The position numbers and the translations under genes were made by a program. From positions 25,275 to 89,274 of the forward strand of contig VBDR01000029.1 in the NCBI GenBank assembly GCA_005882135.1: DNA of 64,000 nucleotides, read 5' to 3'. Positions 36,293-44,877 of this stretch are shown here, one piece after another. Each line of letters starts with the position of its first letter. Position 1 is the first letter of the stretch. Below the pieces are notes generated by a model. The model was not told the origin of the DNA. It saw nothing but the letters and a program-made list of their open reading frames with translations, and did not search any database. Source of the stretch: Chloroflexota bacterium (GTDB lineage: Bacteria > Chloroflexota > Dormibacteria > Dormibacterales > Dormibacteraceae).

Positions 36293-36302
36293 ACGGGGAG
36301 GA
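36258..36302. repeat. dispersed palindromic repeat at the nuoI-nuoJ junction
   Basis: CACTCCCCGGATGCGCCGGG then core ACCTCCCC-GTAAAC-GGGGAGG (36281-36301). The right arm GGGGAGG stands 5 bp before the nuoJ ATG and serves as its Shine-Dalgarno sequence; the left arm encodes the NuoI C-terminus. Confidence 0.85.
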
Positions 36303-36305
36303 CAA

Positions 36306-36878
36306 ATGGCAATAGCGGTCTTTTCCGTCGCCGCCGCGATGGCTGTCCTCGGGGGCATCGGCGTCGTCGCTTTTCACCAGCCGATCCGGTCTGTCTTGAG
36401 CCTCGTCCTGGTGATGATCGCGCTCTCGATCCTGTTTCTCCTGCTCAGCGCGCAGTTCGTCTTTGCCGTCCAGGTCATCGTGTACGCGGGCGCCGTCATG
36501 GTCCTGTTCCTGTTCGTGATCGCACTGCTGGGCCCGGCGCGCGAGCTCGGGCGGGGCCGGCTCCGCTTCCAGGGCTGGTTGTCAGCGCTTTTCGTGCTGG
36601 TCTTGCTGGGTCTGATCTGGGCGATGCTCCAGGGCGTCCAGTACCGCCAGCCCGACACCGGCACGAACCTGTCGTTCTTCGGCACCGTGCAGTCGATCGC
36701 CGTTGGCCTCTTCACGACCTACCTCTACCCCTTTGAGCTGACTTCCATCCTGCTGCTGGTCGCAGCGATCGGCGCGATCTACCTCAGCCGCAAGCGGATC
36801 GACGATCCGGAGGGGGGGCCGGCGGAAGGGCTTGGCCCGCCCGCCGGCACGGGGGGACACTTCCCCCCAGTCCAATGA
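36306..36878 (+). CDS. nuoJ: NADH-quinone oxidoreductase subunit J
   Basis: Membrane subunit near the E channel. 190 residues, five predicted helices, with the family motif VQVIVYAGAVMVLFLFVIALLG shown by YAGAVMVLFLFVI near residue 60 and LTSILLLVAAIGAIYL near residue 140. The start ATG 36306 follows GGGGAGG, supplied by the palindromic repeat. The C-terminal ~25 residues are Gly/Pro-rich (GGPAEGLGPPAG), perhaps another decayed repeat copy (about 36815-36865). Confidence 0.94.
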   Translation: MAIAVFSVAAAMAVLGGIGVVAFHQPIRSVLSLVLVMIALSILFLLLSAQFVFAVQVIVYAGAVMVLFLFVIALLGPARELGRGRLRFQGWLSALFVLVLLGLIWAMLQGVQYRQPDTGTNLSFFGTVQSIAVGLFTTYLYPFELTSILLLVAAIGAIYLSRKRIDDPEGGPAEGLGPPAGTGGHFPPVQ

Positions 36879-37204
36879 GCACGCTCAACATCGGCGGCTC
36901 CCAGCTCGATGCATCGTGGTTCTTGCTGCTCAGCGCCGTCCTGTTCGTCCTCGGCGCGGTGGGCGTGCTCGTCAGGCGCAACCCGCTGGTGATCCTGATC
37001 TCGATCGAGCTCATGCTCAACGCGGCCAACCTGACGCTGGTCACGTTCGCGCGACAGCTCCAGAACATCGAAGGCCAGCTGTTCGCCCTGATGTCGATGA
37101 CGGTGGCCGCGGCTGAGGCCGTGGTTGGCCTGGCGATCCTCGTTGACATCTTCCGCGTGCGCGACGTCGAGGACGTGGACGACCTCAGCGAGCTGAGGGG
37201 ATGA
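36875..37204 (+). CDS. nuoK: NADH-quinone oxidoreductase subunit K
   Basis: Small antiporter-like (MrpC-type) membrane subunit, 109 residues with three helices. The two conserved membrane glutamates are visible in ISIELMLNAANL near residue 45 and AAAEAVVGLAI near residue 80. ATGA overlap with nuoJ (36875) and with nuoL (37201). Confidence 0.95.
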   Translation: MSTLNIGGSQLDASWFLLLSAVLFVLGAVGVLVRRNPLVILISIELMLNAANLTLVTFARQLQNIEGQLFALMSMTVAAAEAVVGLAILVDIFRVRDVEDVDDLSELRG

Positions 37205-39102
37205 CCAACCAGATCCTGGCCCTCCTGATCCTCCTCTTCCCCGCTTCGGGTGCGCTGCTGCTGGCGGGACGTGGTTGGCGGCTGCCACGCATCTTCACCG
37301 TGATCGTCGGCCCGGGCGTCGTGTGGGCCTCGTTCGTCTGCGTGCTGGCCCTGTTCTCGGGCAAGGCGTCGGGCGACTTCACCTACTGGACCTGGATCAA
37401 GAGCGGCGCCTTCGAGGTGCCGTTCAACCTCCTGATCGACAACCTCTCTATCTTCATGTGCCTCGTCATCACCGGCGTCGGCGGGCTGATCGTCACCTAC
37501 TCCGTCGGCTACATGGAGCGCGAGGACGACCCGAGCTACGCCCGCTTCTTCTGCTACATGGACGTCTTCATCCTCTCGATGCTGCTGCTCGTCCTGGCCG
37601 GAAACTTCCTTTTCCTGATCGTCGGCTGGGCGCTCGTCGGGCTCAGCTCGTACCTGCTGATCGGCTTCTGGTACCAGCGCCACTCGGCGGTGGTCGCCGC
37701 GCGGAAGGCGTTCGTGATGAACGTCATCGGCGATGTGGGCATGATCCTCGGCACCTTCGTCCTTTTCACCCAGTACCACGCCGTTACGTACGCGAAGGTC
37801 TTCGATGCGCTTCCATGCGCTGGTGGCCGGTCATGCAATGGCGGGGGCGATCCGACACTCGAGCTAGCTGGCTTCCTACTCCTGGTTGGCGCCGTGGCCA
37901 AGTCAGCACAACTTCCCCTTCATACCTGGCTGCCAGACGCGATGGAAGGCCCTACCCCCGTAAGCGCCCTCATCCATGCGGCGACGATGGTCACCGCCGG
38001 CGTCTACCTCGTCGGGCGCATGCATCCGATCTACGACCTCGCGCCCTATGCCCACGGCGCGGTTGCGATCATCGGCGCCGTCACCGCGCTGTTCGCCGCC
38101 ACGATCGCCATCGTCCAGGTCGACATCAAGCGCGTGCTCGCCTACTCGACGATGAGCCAGATCGGCTACATGTTCCTCGCGGTCGGGATCGGCGCCTACA
38201 GCGCAGGCTTCTTCCACCTCCTCTCGCACGCGTTCTTCAAGGCCCTTCTCTTCATGGCCGCCGGCAACGTCATCCACGCGATGCACGACGAGCAGGACAT
38301 GCGCAAGTACGGCGCCCTCTGGCGTCAGATGCGGCCGACCTCCATCACCTTCCTCATCGGCTCGCTCTCGCTGGTGGGTGTGATTCCGTTCGTCGGCTTT
38401 TTTTCCAAGGAGGAGATCCTCGGCCTGGCGTTCTCCAAACCGGGCGACAACGTCGTTCACGTGCTGTGGCTCGTCGGCTTTGTCACCGCCCTCATCACCG
38501 GCTTCTACACCGGCCGTATGTGGTGGCTCTCCTTCTGGGGCAAGCCGTCGCCGCAGCGCCCTGTCGAGCACCCACACGCACCCGCGCTCGTGATGATGGT
38601 TCCCGTCGCGATCCTCGCGGTTCTCGCCACGATCGGAGGTTTTATCGAGACCCGGGCCCTGGGCACCGGCCCTGCCGCGGTCAGCGACTTCCTGGCCTCC
38701 ACGGTCGGACCGGTCCGATGGGAGGGCGGCGGGGCAGAAATCGCGGTGGCGTTCCTCACGATGATCCTTGCCACCGCCCTGTTCGTCGGCGCGCTCCGGA
38801 TCAAGCCCTGGACCGCCTACGCGCCGTGGGCGCAGCGATTGCTCGAGCGCAAGTACTACTTCGACGATATCTACGACGCCGCCTTCGTGCGTCCGCTGGA
38901 CCGGGTCGCCGGCATCGCCCTTCGCGACCTCGAACAGCCGGTGATTGATGCCGCCGTGGTCGACGCCGGCCTGCTGGCGAGATGGAGCGCCGGCGAGCTG
39001 AGCCTCACCCAGAGCGGTTACTTCCGCAACTACGTACTCGTCTTCGTGGTCGGCGTCGTGTCGATCGCAGCCGTCCTTCTGTTCGTGAGGGCGCTCACGT
39101 GA
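37201..39102 (+). CDS. nuoL: NADH-quinone oxidoreductase subunit L
   Basis: Largest antiporter-like subunit, distal proton pump. 633 residues and about 15 helices. Features: WALVGLSSYLLIGFW near residue 141, the pumping-site region WLPDAMEGPTPVSALIHAATMVTAG (shown by WLPDAMEGPTPVSALIH near residue 244), VLAYSTMSQIGYM near residue 312, and the long lateral-helix C-terminal part ending in a single helix (VLVFVVGVVSIAAVLLF). Starts at ATG 37201 through an ATGA overlap with nuoK. Confidence 0.96.
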   Translation: MTNQILALLILLFPASGALLLAGRGWRLPRIFTVIVGPGVVWASFVCVLALFSGKASGDFTYWTWIKSGAFEVPFNLLIDNLSIFMCLVITGVGGLIVTYSVGYMEREDDPSYARFFCYMDVFILSMLLLVLAGNFLFLIVGWALVGLSSYLLIGFWYQRHSAVVAARKAFVMNVIGDVGMILGTFVLFTQYHAVTYAKVFDALPCAGGRSCNGGGDPTLELAGFLLLVGAVAKSAQLPLHTWLPDAMEGPTPVSALIHAATMVTAGVYLVGRMHPIYDLAPYAHGAVAIIGAVTALFAATIAIVQVDIKRVLAYSTMSQIGYMFLAVGIGAYSAGFFHLLSHAFFKALLFMAAGNVIHAMHDEQDMRKYGALWRQMRPTSITFLIGSLSLVGVIPFVGFFSKEEILGLAFSKPGDNVVHVLWLVGFVTALITGFYTGRMWWLSFWGKPSPQRPVEHPHAPALVMMVPVAILAVLATIGGFIETRALGTGPAAVSDFLASTVGPVRWEGGGAEIAVAFLTMILATALFVGALRIKPWTAYAPWAQRLLERKYYFDDIYDAAFVRPLDRVAGIALRDLEQPVIDAAVVDAGLLARWSAGELSLTQSGYFRNYVLVFVVGVVSIAAVLLFVRALT

Positions 39103-40538
39103 CGCTGACAGCGATCTGGCTGCTGCCGCTCGTCGGCGGCGCCCTGGTGGCCTTCCTCCCGCCACGCCTTGCCAAGTGGTTCGGCGCCCTGGTCGCGCTG
39201 GTGGCGATGGCGATAGCCGCCTTCGTCGCGTTCAGCTTCGCGGCCGGCTACCACGGCTATCAATTCACCGAGAGGCTCGCCTGGATCCCACAGCTCAGCA
39301 TCTTCTATCGGCTCGGCGTGGACGGCATCAGCCTGTGGCTGGTCGTTCTCAACGCCTTCCTCACCGTCATCGCCATCGTGGCCACGCCGGTCACCGCGCG
39401 GACAGGTGGCTTCGTCGGCCTGATGCTCGCCATGTCCGCGGGACTCGCAGGCGTCTTCATGGCGACCGATCTCGTCCTCTTCTACGTCTTCTGGGAGGCG
39501 ATGCTCATTCCCGCCTACTTCCTGCTCTGGATCTACGGCGAAGGGCCGCGGCCAGGATGGGCGGCGCTGAAGTTCGTCCTCTACACGCTCGCCGGATCGC
39601 TGCTGATGCTCGTCGGCGTGATCGGCGAGTACATCGTGACCGGCAGGCAGACCTTTGATCTCTCGAAGCTCCCCGGCCTGGCGCCCTCTCCCTCCGTCCA
39701 GTTCGGGCTTTTCTTCCTCTTCGCGATCGCCTTCGCGATCAAGACGCCGCTGTTCCCCTTCCACAGCTGGCTCCCCGACGCATACAACGCCGCCCCCATA
39801 CCCATGCTGATCACGTTTGCGGGAGTGATGGGAAAGGCAGGCGCTTACGGCTTCCTGCGTGTCGCGGTGCCGCTGTTCCCGCAGCCGGTCGATTGGTGGG
39901 ACTGGCGCTGGGTCATCCCCGTGCTGGCGGTGGCGGCCATCATCTGGGGCGCCCTGATGGCGCTGGTCCAGAACGACATGAAGCTGCTGGTGTCCTACTC
40001 GAGCATCAGCCACATGGGTTTCATCGTGCTGGGCATCTTCGCCTTCAACATCCAGGGCCAGCAGGGCGCCGTCCTCCAGATGGTCAACCACGGCATCATC
40101 ATCGGCGCGCTGTTCTTGATCGTCGGCTGGATCGCCGCCGTCACCGGCGTCCGCGACCGTTCGGCCATGGCCGGGCTGGCGCTGCGCATGCCGGTGATGG
40201 CGGGCGTGTTTGCCGTGGTCACGTTTGCCGCCCTTGGGCTGCCGGGGCTGAACAGCTTCGTCGGCGAGTTCATGACCCTGCTCGGCGCGTGGGAGCGTGC
40301 CCCCGCCCTCGCCATCTTCGGCGCGATCGGAATGGTGCTCACGCCGGTCTACATGCTGCGGTTCTTCCAGGGCGCGATGCAGGGTGCTCCAGCTGGGCCG
40401 GTGCCGCGATCGGACCTCCACGCGGGCCAGCTCAGCGTCCTGGCGCCCCTGATCGTGCTCATGTTCGTGCTCGGACTCGATCCGGGCCTGCTGACCAACC
40501 TGATGACGTCCCTCGGCCAGTCCGGGCTCTATCGCTGA
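39099..40538 (+). CDS. nuoM: NADH-quinone oxidoreductase subunit M
   Basis: Antiporter-like proton-pumping subunit, 479 residues, about 14 helices. Motifs: FYVFWEAMLIPAYFLLWIYG near residue 128 (key Glu), FPFHSWLPDAYNAAP near residue 224, LVSYSSISHMGFIVLG near residue 300, and LPGLNSFVGEFM near residue 385. GTG 39099 overlaps the nuoL stop. It is followed by the only long gap in the operon (175 bp) before nuoN. Confidence 0.95.
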   Translation: MTLTAIWLLPLVGGALVAFLPPRLAKWFGALVALVAMAIAAFVAFSFAAGYHGYQFTERLAWIPQLSIFYRLGVDGISLWLVVLNAFLTVIAIVATPVTARTGGFVGLMLAMSAGLAGVFMATDLVLFYVFWEAMLIPAYFLLWIYGEGPRPGWAALKFVLYTLAGSLLMLVGVIGEYIVTGRQTFDLSKLPGLAPSPSVQFGLFFLFAIAFAIKTPLFPFHSWLPDAYNAAPIPMLITFAGVMGKAGAYGFLRVAVPLFPQPVDWWDWRWVIPVLAVAAIIWGALMALVQNDMKLLVSYSSISHMGFIVLGIFAFNIQGQQGAVLQMVNHGIIIGALFLIVGWIAAVTGVRDRSAMAGLALRMPVMAGVFAVVTFAALGLPGLNSFVGEFMTLLGAWERAPALAIFGAIGMVLTPVYMLRFFQGAMQGAPAGPVPRSDLHAGQLSVLAPLIVLMFVLGLDPGLLTNLMTSLGQSGLYR

Positions 40539-40604
40539 TGAGGGGATCCCGGCCGGTAGCCGTCGGCGGATCTTCGGCGCCCAGGCAGCCGATCTCCGTT
40601 GTTG

Positions 40605-40660
40605 CCGCCTGCGCTCCTCGCTCACGCATCGACGATGCGCTCGGCTGCGGTGCTCGGCGG
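40605..40660. other. imperfect palindrome in the nuoM-nuoN gap
   Basis: The 175-bp gap between nuoM and nuoN (40539-40713) is not coding. Its centre is a 56-bp imperfect palindrome: outer arms CCGCC (40605-40609) and GGCGG (40656-40660), inner perfect hairpin CGCATCG-A-CGATGCG (40625-40639). No T-tract follows, so it is not an intrinsic terminator. It is different in sequence from the CCTCCCC repeat family. Confidence 0.6.
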
Positions 40661-40713
40661 GGCCTAGGATCTCAGCCGCCTGGTCACCGAATCTCTCGCC
40701 GAGGGTACCGTCC

Positions 40714-42204
40714 GTGATCCCGCCGGGAACAGACCTCAGCTACTCGTGGTCGCAGGCGTTCAGCGACCTCGGCCAGATCGCGCCGATCGTGACCCTGACC
40801 GGGTTCATGCTTTTCGCGCTGATTCTCGACCTGGTGCTGCCGCGCAGCCGGCGGGACGGCGCGGTCGCGATCGCGGCCGTGGTCGGATTCGCATACGCCC
40901 TCGGCATCGCGGTGTTTCGCTGGCTTTTCGCGTCAGGCGGCTACGCGTATCACCGGTTCGCGACCGGCGACAACTTCGCGCTCTTTTTCGAGATGCTCTT
41001 CGCGAGCCTGGGCATCCTCACCGTGGCGCTTTCGCACTCCTATCTGAAACGGCGCGGACTGCGCGAGTGCGAGTTCCACATCCTGATCATGGCCGCGGTC
41101 ATCGGGATGATGGTCCTGGCCTCGGCCACCTCGCTGGTCACGGTCTTTCTCGGTCTCGAGCTGCTGTCGATCGCCCTCTACATCGTGTGCGGTTTCGTCC
41201 GCACCGACTTTCGCTCCCAGGAAGCGGGCGCGAAGTACCTGCTGGTCGGCGGGTTCGCGAGCGCGTTCGTCCTCTATGGGATGGCGCTCATCTACGGAGG
41301 CGCGGGGACAACGGTGATCCCGGACATCGCCCAGCGCCTTTCTTCCTCGGCCGCCTCGAACCCGGTGATCCTCCTCGGCATCCTGCTCATGGGCGTCGGT
41401 TTTGCGTTCAAAGTCTCGGCCGCACCTTTCCACATGTGGACGCCAGACGTGTACCAGGGAGCGCCGATACCGGTCACGGCCTTCATGTCGGTTGGAACCA
41501 AGGCGGCGGCTTTCGCCATGATCGTGCGGGTCTTCGAGGGCGGCCTGCCTCACCTGGCGCCGGAGTGGCAGACCCTGCTCGTGTTCGTGGCCGCGACGAG
41601 CATGATTGTGGGCAACCTCGTCGCGATCGTCCAGACCAGCCTCAAGCGCCTGCTTGCGTATTCAGGCATCGCCCAGGCTGGATACATCCTGGTGGGCGTG
41701 ATCGCCGGTGGGCAGACCGGCCTCGAGGCGGTCCTCTATTACCTCTTCGTGTACATGTTCATGAACTTCGGAGCGTTCGCGGTGATCACCCTGCTGGCGG
41801 GTCCCGATGGCGATCGCGACGGCTTCGCCGACCTCGAGGGGCTGGCGCGGCGCAACTGGCTGCTCGCCCTCGGCATGACGGTCTTCATGCTCTCGCTGGC
41901 CGGATTTCCGCCATCGGTCGGATTCTTCGGCAAGCTGTTCCTGTTCACGGCCGGGGTCGGGGCCGGCTATACGTGGCTGGTGGTGCTGGCGCTCTTGATG
42001 AGCGTGGTCTCGGTCTTCTATTACGTCCGGGTGCTGATCCCCATCTGGTCGCCGTCGCCGCGCCTGGACGGCGTGCCGGCCTCGTTCAGCAGCCGTTTCG
42101 CGATCGGGATCAGCGTGGCGGCTTCGGTCGGGTTGGGGGTCTACCCCACGACGTTGCTGATTGCGGGCCAGCTCGGCGCGATCCCGATCATCCCCTCCCC
42201 CTGA
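40714..42204 (+). CDS. nuoN: NADH-quinone oxidoreductase subunit N
   Basis: Antiporter-like proton-pumping subunit, 496 residues, about 14 helices. Motifs: VFLGLELLSIALYIVCGF near residue 145 (key Glu), FHMWTPDVYQGAPIPVTAFM near residue 237, LLAYSGIAQAGYIL near residue 310, LSLAGFPPSVGFFGK near residue 392. Starts at GTG 40714 without a clear ribosome site. Last gene of the complex I operon; a repeat (42211-42245) follows. Confidence 0.95.
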   Translation: MIPPGTDLSYSWSQAFSDLGQIAPIVTLTGFMLFALILDLVLPRSRRDGAVAIAAVVGFAYALGIAVFRWLFASGGYAYHRFATGDNFALFFEMLFASLGILTVALSHSYLKRRGLRECEFHILIMAAVIGMMVLASATSLVTVFLGLELLSIALYIVCGFVRTDFRSQEAGAKYLLVGGFASAFVLYGMALIYGGAGTTVIPDIAQRLSSSAASNPVILLGILLMGVGFAFKVSAAPFHMWTPDVYQGAPIPVTAFMSVGTKAAAFAMIVRVFEGGLPHLAPEWQTLLVFVAATSMIVGNLVAIVQTSLKRLLAYSGIAQAGYILVGVIAGGQTGLEAVLYYLFVYMFMNFGAFAVITLLAGPDGDRDGFADLEGLARRNWLLALGMTVFMLSLAGFPPSVGFFGKLFLFTAGVGAGYTWLVVLALLMSVVSVFYYVRVLIPIWSPSPRLDGVPASFSSRFAIGISVAASVGLGVYPTTLLIAGQLGAIPIIPSP

Positions 42205-42210
42205 AGGGTT

Positions 42211-42245
42211 TCCCTCTCCCCTCGGGAGAGGGTCGTGGAGAGGGG
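42211..42245. repeat. dispersed palindromic repeat after nuoN
   Basis: CCCTCTCCCC-TC-GGGAGAGGG followed by TCGTGGAGAGGGG; same sub-family as 8846-8884. It lies in the convergent gap between nuoN and the YdeI-like gene. Confidence 0.8.
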
Positions 42246-42246
42246 C

Positions 42247-42696
42247 TTAAGCCCGCAATCTCTGGAGCGCCGCCGCCAGCCGGCGCTGTCGTGTCTCCGG
42301 CTTCTTCGCCTCCTCGAGGCTGCGCGCCATCTCCTTCTTGTTGGTGAAAGAGAGCCTGTCCCAAGCCGCGGCCGCCTTCTTCTCGCGCGCCAGCACGCCG
42401 GCCAGTTCCGGCGGCGGATCGACCGTCCGCGGCGCCGTATCGAGCTCGAGCTCGACGGTCACCGTGTCGCCTTGCTCCACCCCCGCCGCCTCCTGGATCG
42501 ACTTCAGCACGCCGAGACAGTAGGTGCCGTCGCCCATGGGCATGAGCGAGCCGCGATAGCGCTGCCCGGCGATCATTGCCTGGACCTTAGGCATCCCCTT
42601 CAATCCAAGTTGTGCCGCAATTGCTTTCGGCACCGGCACCAGCGTCCCGCCGCCACCGTGCGGGGTGGGTGTGAGGACTCCCTTGAACCTGGCCAC
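42247..42696 (-). CDS. DUF1905 / YdeI-like protein
   Basis: A 149-residue two-part protein. Residues 1-90 resemble DUF1905, a small beta domain (VPVPKAIAAQLGL, GQRYRGSLMPMGDGTYCLGVLKSI, EQGDTVTVELELD). Residues 95-149 match the YdeI/OmpD-associated bacteriocin-protection tail (AWDRLSFTNKKEMARSLEEAKKPETRQRRLA). The exact role is unknown. Starts at ATG 42696; the convergent neighbour is nuoN. Confidence 0.82.
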   Translation of the reverse strand: MARFKGVLTPTPHGGGGTLVPVPKAIAAQLGLKGMPKVQAMIAGQRYRGSLMPMGDGTYCLGVLKSIQEAAGVEQGDTVTVELELDTAPRTVDPPPELAGVLAREKKAAAAWDRLSFTNKKEMARSLEEAKKPETRQRRLAAALQRLRA

Positions 42697-42707
42697 GGCT
42701 CCAGATT

Positions 42708-44144
42708 CTAGGTCGGGATCGGGGAACCTTTCGCGAACGGACGCGGATACGGCGGTGGTTTGAAGGTCACGAACGACGGGTTGAGCGCGAATCCGAAGAA
42801 CTGGTTTGCCGTCGCGCCCTGGGCGAGCGCGGTCGCATTCAACATGGCGGGCTCGAGAGCGGCATCATCCCAGCGGCCCGTGTCGAGACGCTGCAGGAGG
42901 ACCTGGACGGCTGCGATCGTCTCCGCTGTCGTGAACGTGCAGTGCCCGGCGCGATGCACGAACACCTGCCGGAGCAACTCTTGTCTGCCGGCCACGCCGA
43001 CGACCTGAGCGTAGGCGGTTTCGTTGGGCGGGATGACCAGGCCGTCGCCGGTCGTGTGCATCGACAGCACCGGCACTCCCAGGCCGCCGTCGAAGCTGAT
43101 GAAACGATCGAGATACGCGGCCGCTGTCGGTTCGGCCTTGATTGTGGCTCCGGCGTTCAACGCCCGCACGTCCGTCTGGAGGTTCAGGCCCGCCTGCGAG
43201 TACAGGGCCTGCACCTCCGGACGGTCAGGGGATCCCGCCAGCAGGCCGCCGTAATCGACGCCCTGGTTCCATGATGGATTGCCGCCCGCGCGCTGCTCCA
43301 CTTCCTTTCGGTAGCTGAACGCGAAGTTGAAATCGACTCGAGATTCCCAATCGATCTGGGCGAGGACACGGGCCGCATACTCGGTGTCGGCGGGCTCTGG
43401 CAGGCGAGGATCGAACCAACCTGGGAGGTCGATGATGGCCGCCACCAGCGCCAGCCGCGCCCTGCCCTGGGGAGTTGCGGCCGCGGCGTTGAGCAGCTGG
43501 CCGGCGAGCTGGCGATTGGCGTCAGGGTCGGAGATGTGGACGAGCTGCAGCGCGGAGCCTGGCGCGAGCAGCGTCTTGAACGCATAAGCCGCGTCGAGCT
43601 CCGCATTCCACGTCGCGATCCCGCCGGCCAGCACACCGCACAGCGGCATCGCCGCGGCGAAGCGCCCCGGATGGAGCTGGACCAGGCCGGCCGTGACGAT
43701 GCCGCCCAACGACGCACCCCAGGCGATGACGCGCCTGGGCTTTCCGAGGTGGGACCCGAAGAAATCGAGGAGAGCGATCTGGTCCTTGAAGGCATCTTCC
43801 AGCGCCCAGCCGGTCGAGGAGTATGAGGATCCGGCGATGGCGAAGTGGTGGCCAAGCAGCCACGTTCGGGCGTCGCCGGAAGGCGCCGCCTGAGCACCAT
43901 TGGCGCTTCCCGGCGCGACGTAGCCGTGGCTGTAGAGGAAAAGGGTTCCGTTCCAGCCAGATGGCACCTCGATGGCGTAGGTGGCGGCGCCGATCTTGCC
44001 CGTCAAGCTCGACGGTGTCGGCCGCGTAGGCGCCGGCGCCGACCGCGAGCAGGCAACGCTGAAGGCCAGGAGCGTGACCAGGGCCAGTGTCCGGAGAAGT
44101 TTCAGATGTTCGACCTCGACTGCCCGCCGTCGACGTTGATGCAC
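42708..44144 (-). CDS. secreted or lipid-anchored alpha/beta hydrolase
   Basis: About 478 residues. A basic N-terminus (HQRRRR) and hydrophobic stretch LALVTLLAFSVAC give a signal peptide with a possible lipobox Cys. The catalytic parts of an alpha/beta hydrolase are visible: oxyanion-region SHGY near residue 75, nucleophile WGASLGGIVTAG near residue 145, and the C-terminal His in FVHRAGHCTF near residue 405. Possibly an esterase or aminopeptidase-like enzyme; substrate unknown. The start is uncertain: GTG 44144 overlaps the end of the SDR gene by 43 bp, and an ATG at 44177 is in the same frame. Confidence 0.75.
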   Translation of the reverse strand: MHQRRRRAVEVEHLKLLRTLALVTLLAFSVACSRSAPAPTRPTPSSLTGKIGAATYAIEVPSGWNGTLFLYSHGYVAPGSANGAQAAPSGDARTWLLGHHFAIAGSSYSSTGWALEDAFKDQIALLDFFGSHLGKPRRVIAWGASLGGIVTAGLVQLHPGRFAAAMPLCGVLAGGIATWNAELDAAYAFKTLLAPGSALQLVHISDPDANRQLAGQLLNAAAATPQGRARLALVAAIIDLPGWFDPRLPEPADTEYAARVLAQIDWESRVDFNFAFSYRKEVEQRAGGNPSWNQGVDYGGLLAGSPDRPEVQALYSQAGLNLQTDVRALNAGATIKAEPTAAAYLDRFISFDGGLGVPVLSMHTTGDGLVIPPNETAYAQVVGVAGRQELLRQVFVHRAGHCTFTTAETIAAVQVLLQRLDTGRWDDAALEPAMLNATALAQGATANQFFGFALNPSFVTFKPPPYPRPFAKGSPIPT

Positions 44145-44857
44145 GCGCCGGTCAGGAGGCTGGCCTGGCGCGAGCACACAAACGCAACCACGCTCGCCAC
44201 CTCGTCCACGGTTCCAAAGCGGCCCATCGGCATCTCGTGCCGCACGAAATCAGCGATGCCCTCGGGATCGGCCTCCCGGCGTCGCTGCCAACCCCCACCC
44301 TCCCACAGGATCGATCCGGGCGCGATCCCGTTCACGGTCACGCCCGTTGAGGCGAGCTCGCGAGCCAGCGACTTGACCATGCTGATCTCGGCCGCTTTGG
44401 CGGCGTTGTAGGCGGGAGCTCCGCCAGTTTCGCGTCCCCACACCGACGTGATCACGACGACGCGGCCCCACCCGCGCTCGAGCATCTCAGGCAGCACGAG
44501 CTTGGTCATACGCGCGCTGACGATGACGTTGCCGTCGAACGCCGCCTTGAATTCTTCGAGCCCCGTGTCGGTCCACGAGGTGCCCGCCCGCGCTCCGAAG
44601 TTGTTGACCAGGATCTCAATCGGCCCGAGGTTTCGCAGTGTCTGTTCGACCGAGGTGGCGCAGCCCTCTTGGGTCGTGACGTCGGCCGCGACCCCGAATC
44701 CACCTATCGAATCGGCGACCCGTTTCGCGTCGGCCTCGGTACGCGCAACAACCGATACGCGTACACCTTCGCGCGCGAGCGCCTGCGCGATGCCGAGACC
44801 GATGCCCCTCGTCCCGCCCGTGACCAAGGCGACCTTGCCGCCGATGCCGAAGTCCAT
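44102..44857 (-). CDS. short-chain dehydrogenase/reductase
   Basis: A 251-residue classical SDR. N-terminal cofactor motif VTGGTRGIGLGIA near residue 13, NNFGARAG near residue 84, catalytic Ser in ITSVWGRETG near residue 136 and the YNAAK catalytic Tyr/Lys near residue 149, with C-terminal GACINVDGGQ. The Arg after the first beta strand (VVARTEADAKR) suggests NADPH preference. Substrate unknown. Start ATG 44857 lies 20 bp from the divergent Nudix gene. Confidence 0.92.
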   Translation of the reverse strand: MDFGIGGKVALVTGGTRGIGLGIAQALAREGVRVSVVARTEADAKRVADSIGGFGVAADVTTQEGCATSVEQTLRNLGPIEILVNNFGARAGTSWTDTGLEEFKAAFDGNVIVSARMTKLVLPEMLERGWGRVVVITSVWGRETGGAPAYNAAKAAEISMVKSLARELASTGVTVNGIAPGSILWEGGGWQRRREADPEGIADFVRHEMPMGRFGTVDEVASVVAFVCSRQASLLTGACINVDGGQSRSNI

Positions 44858-44877
44858 GCTTCGCGCATCCTAATCAG

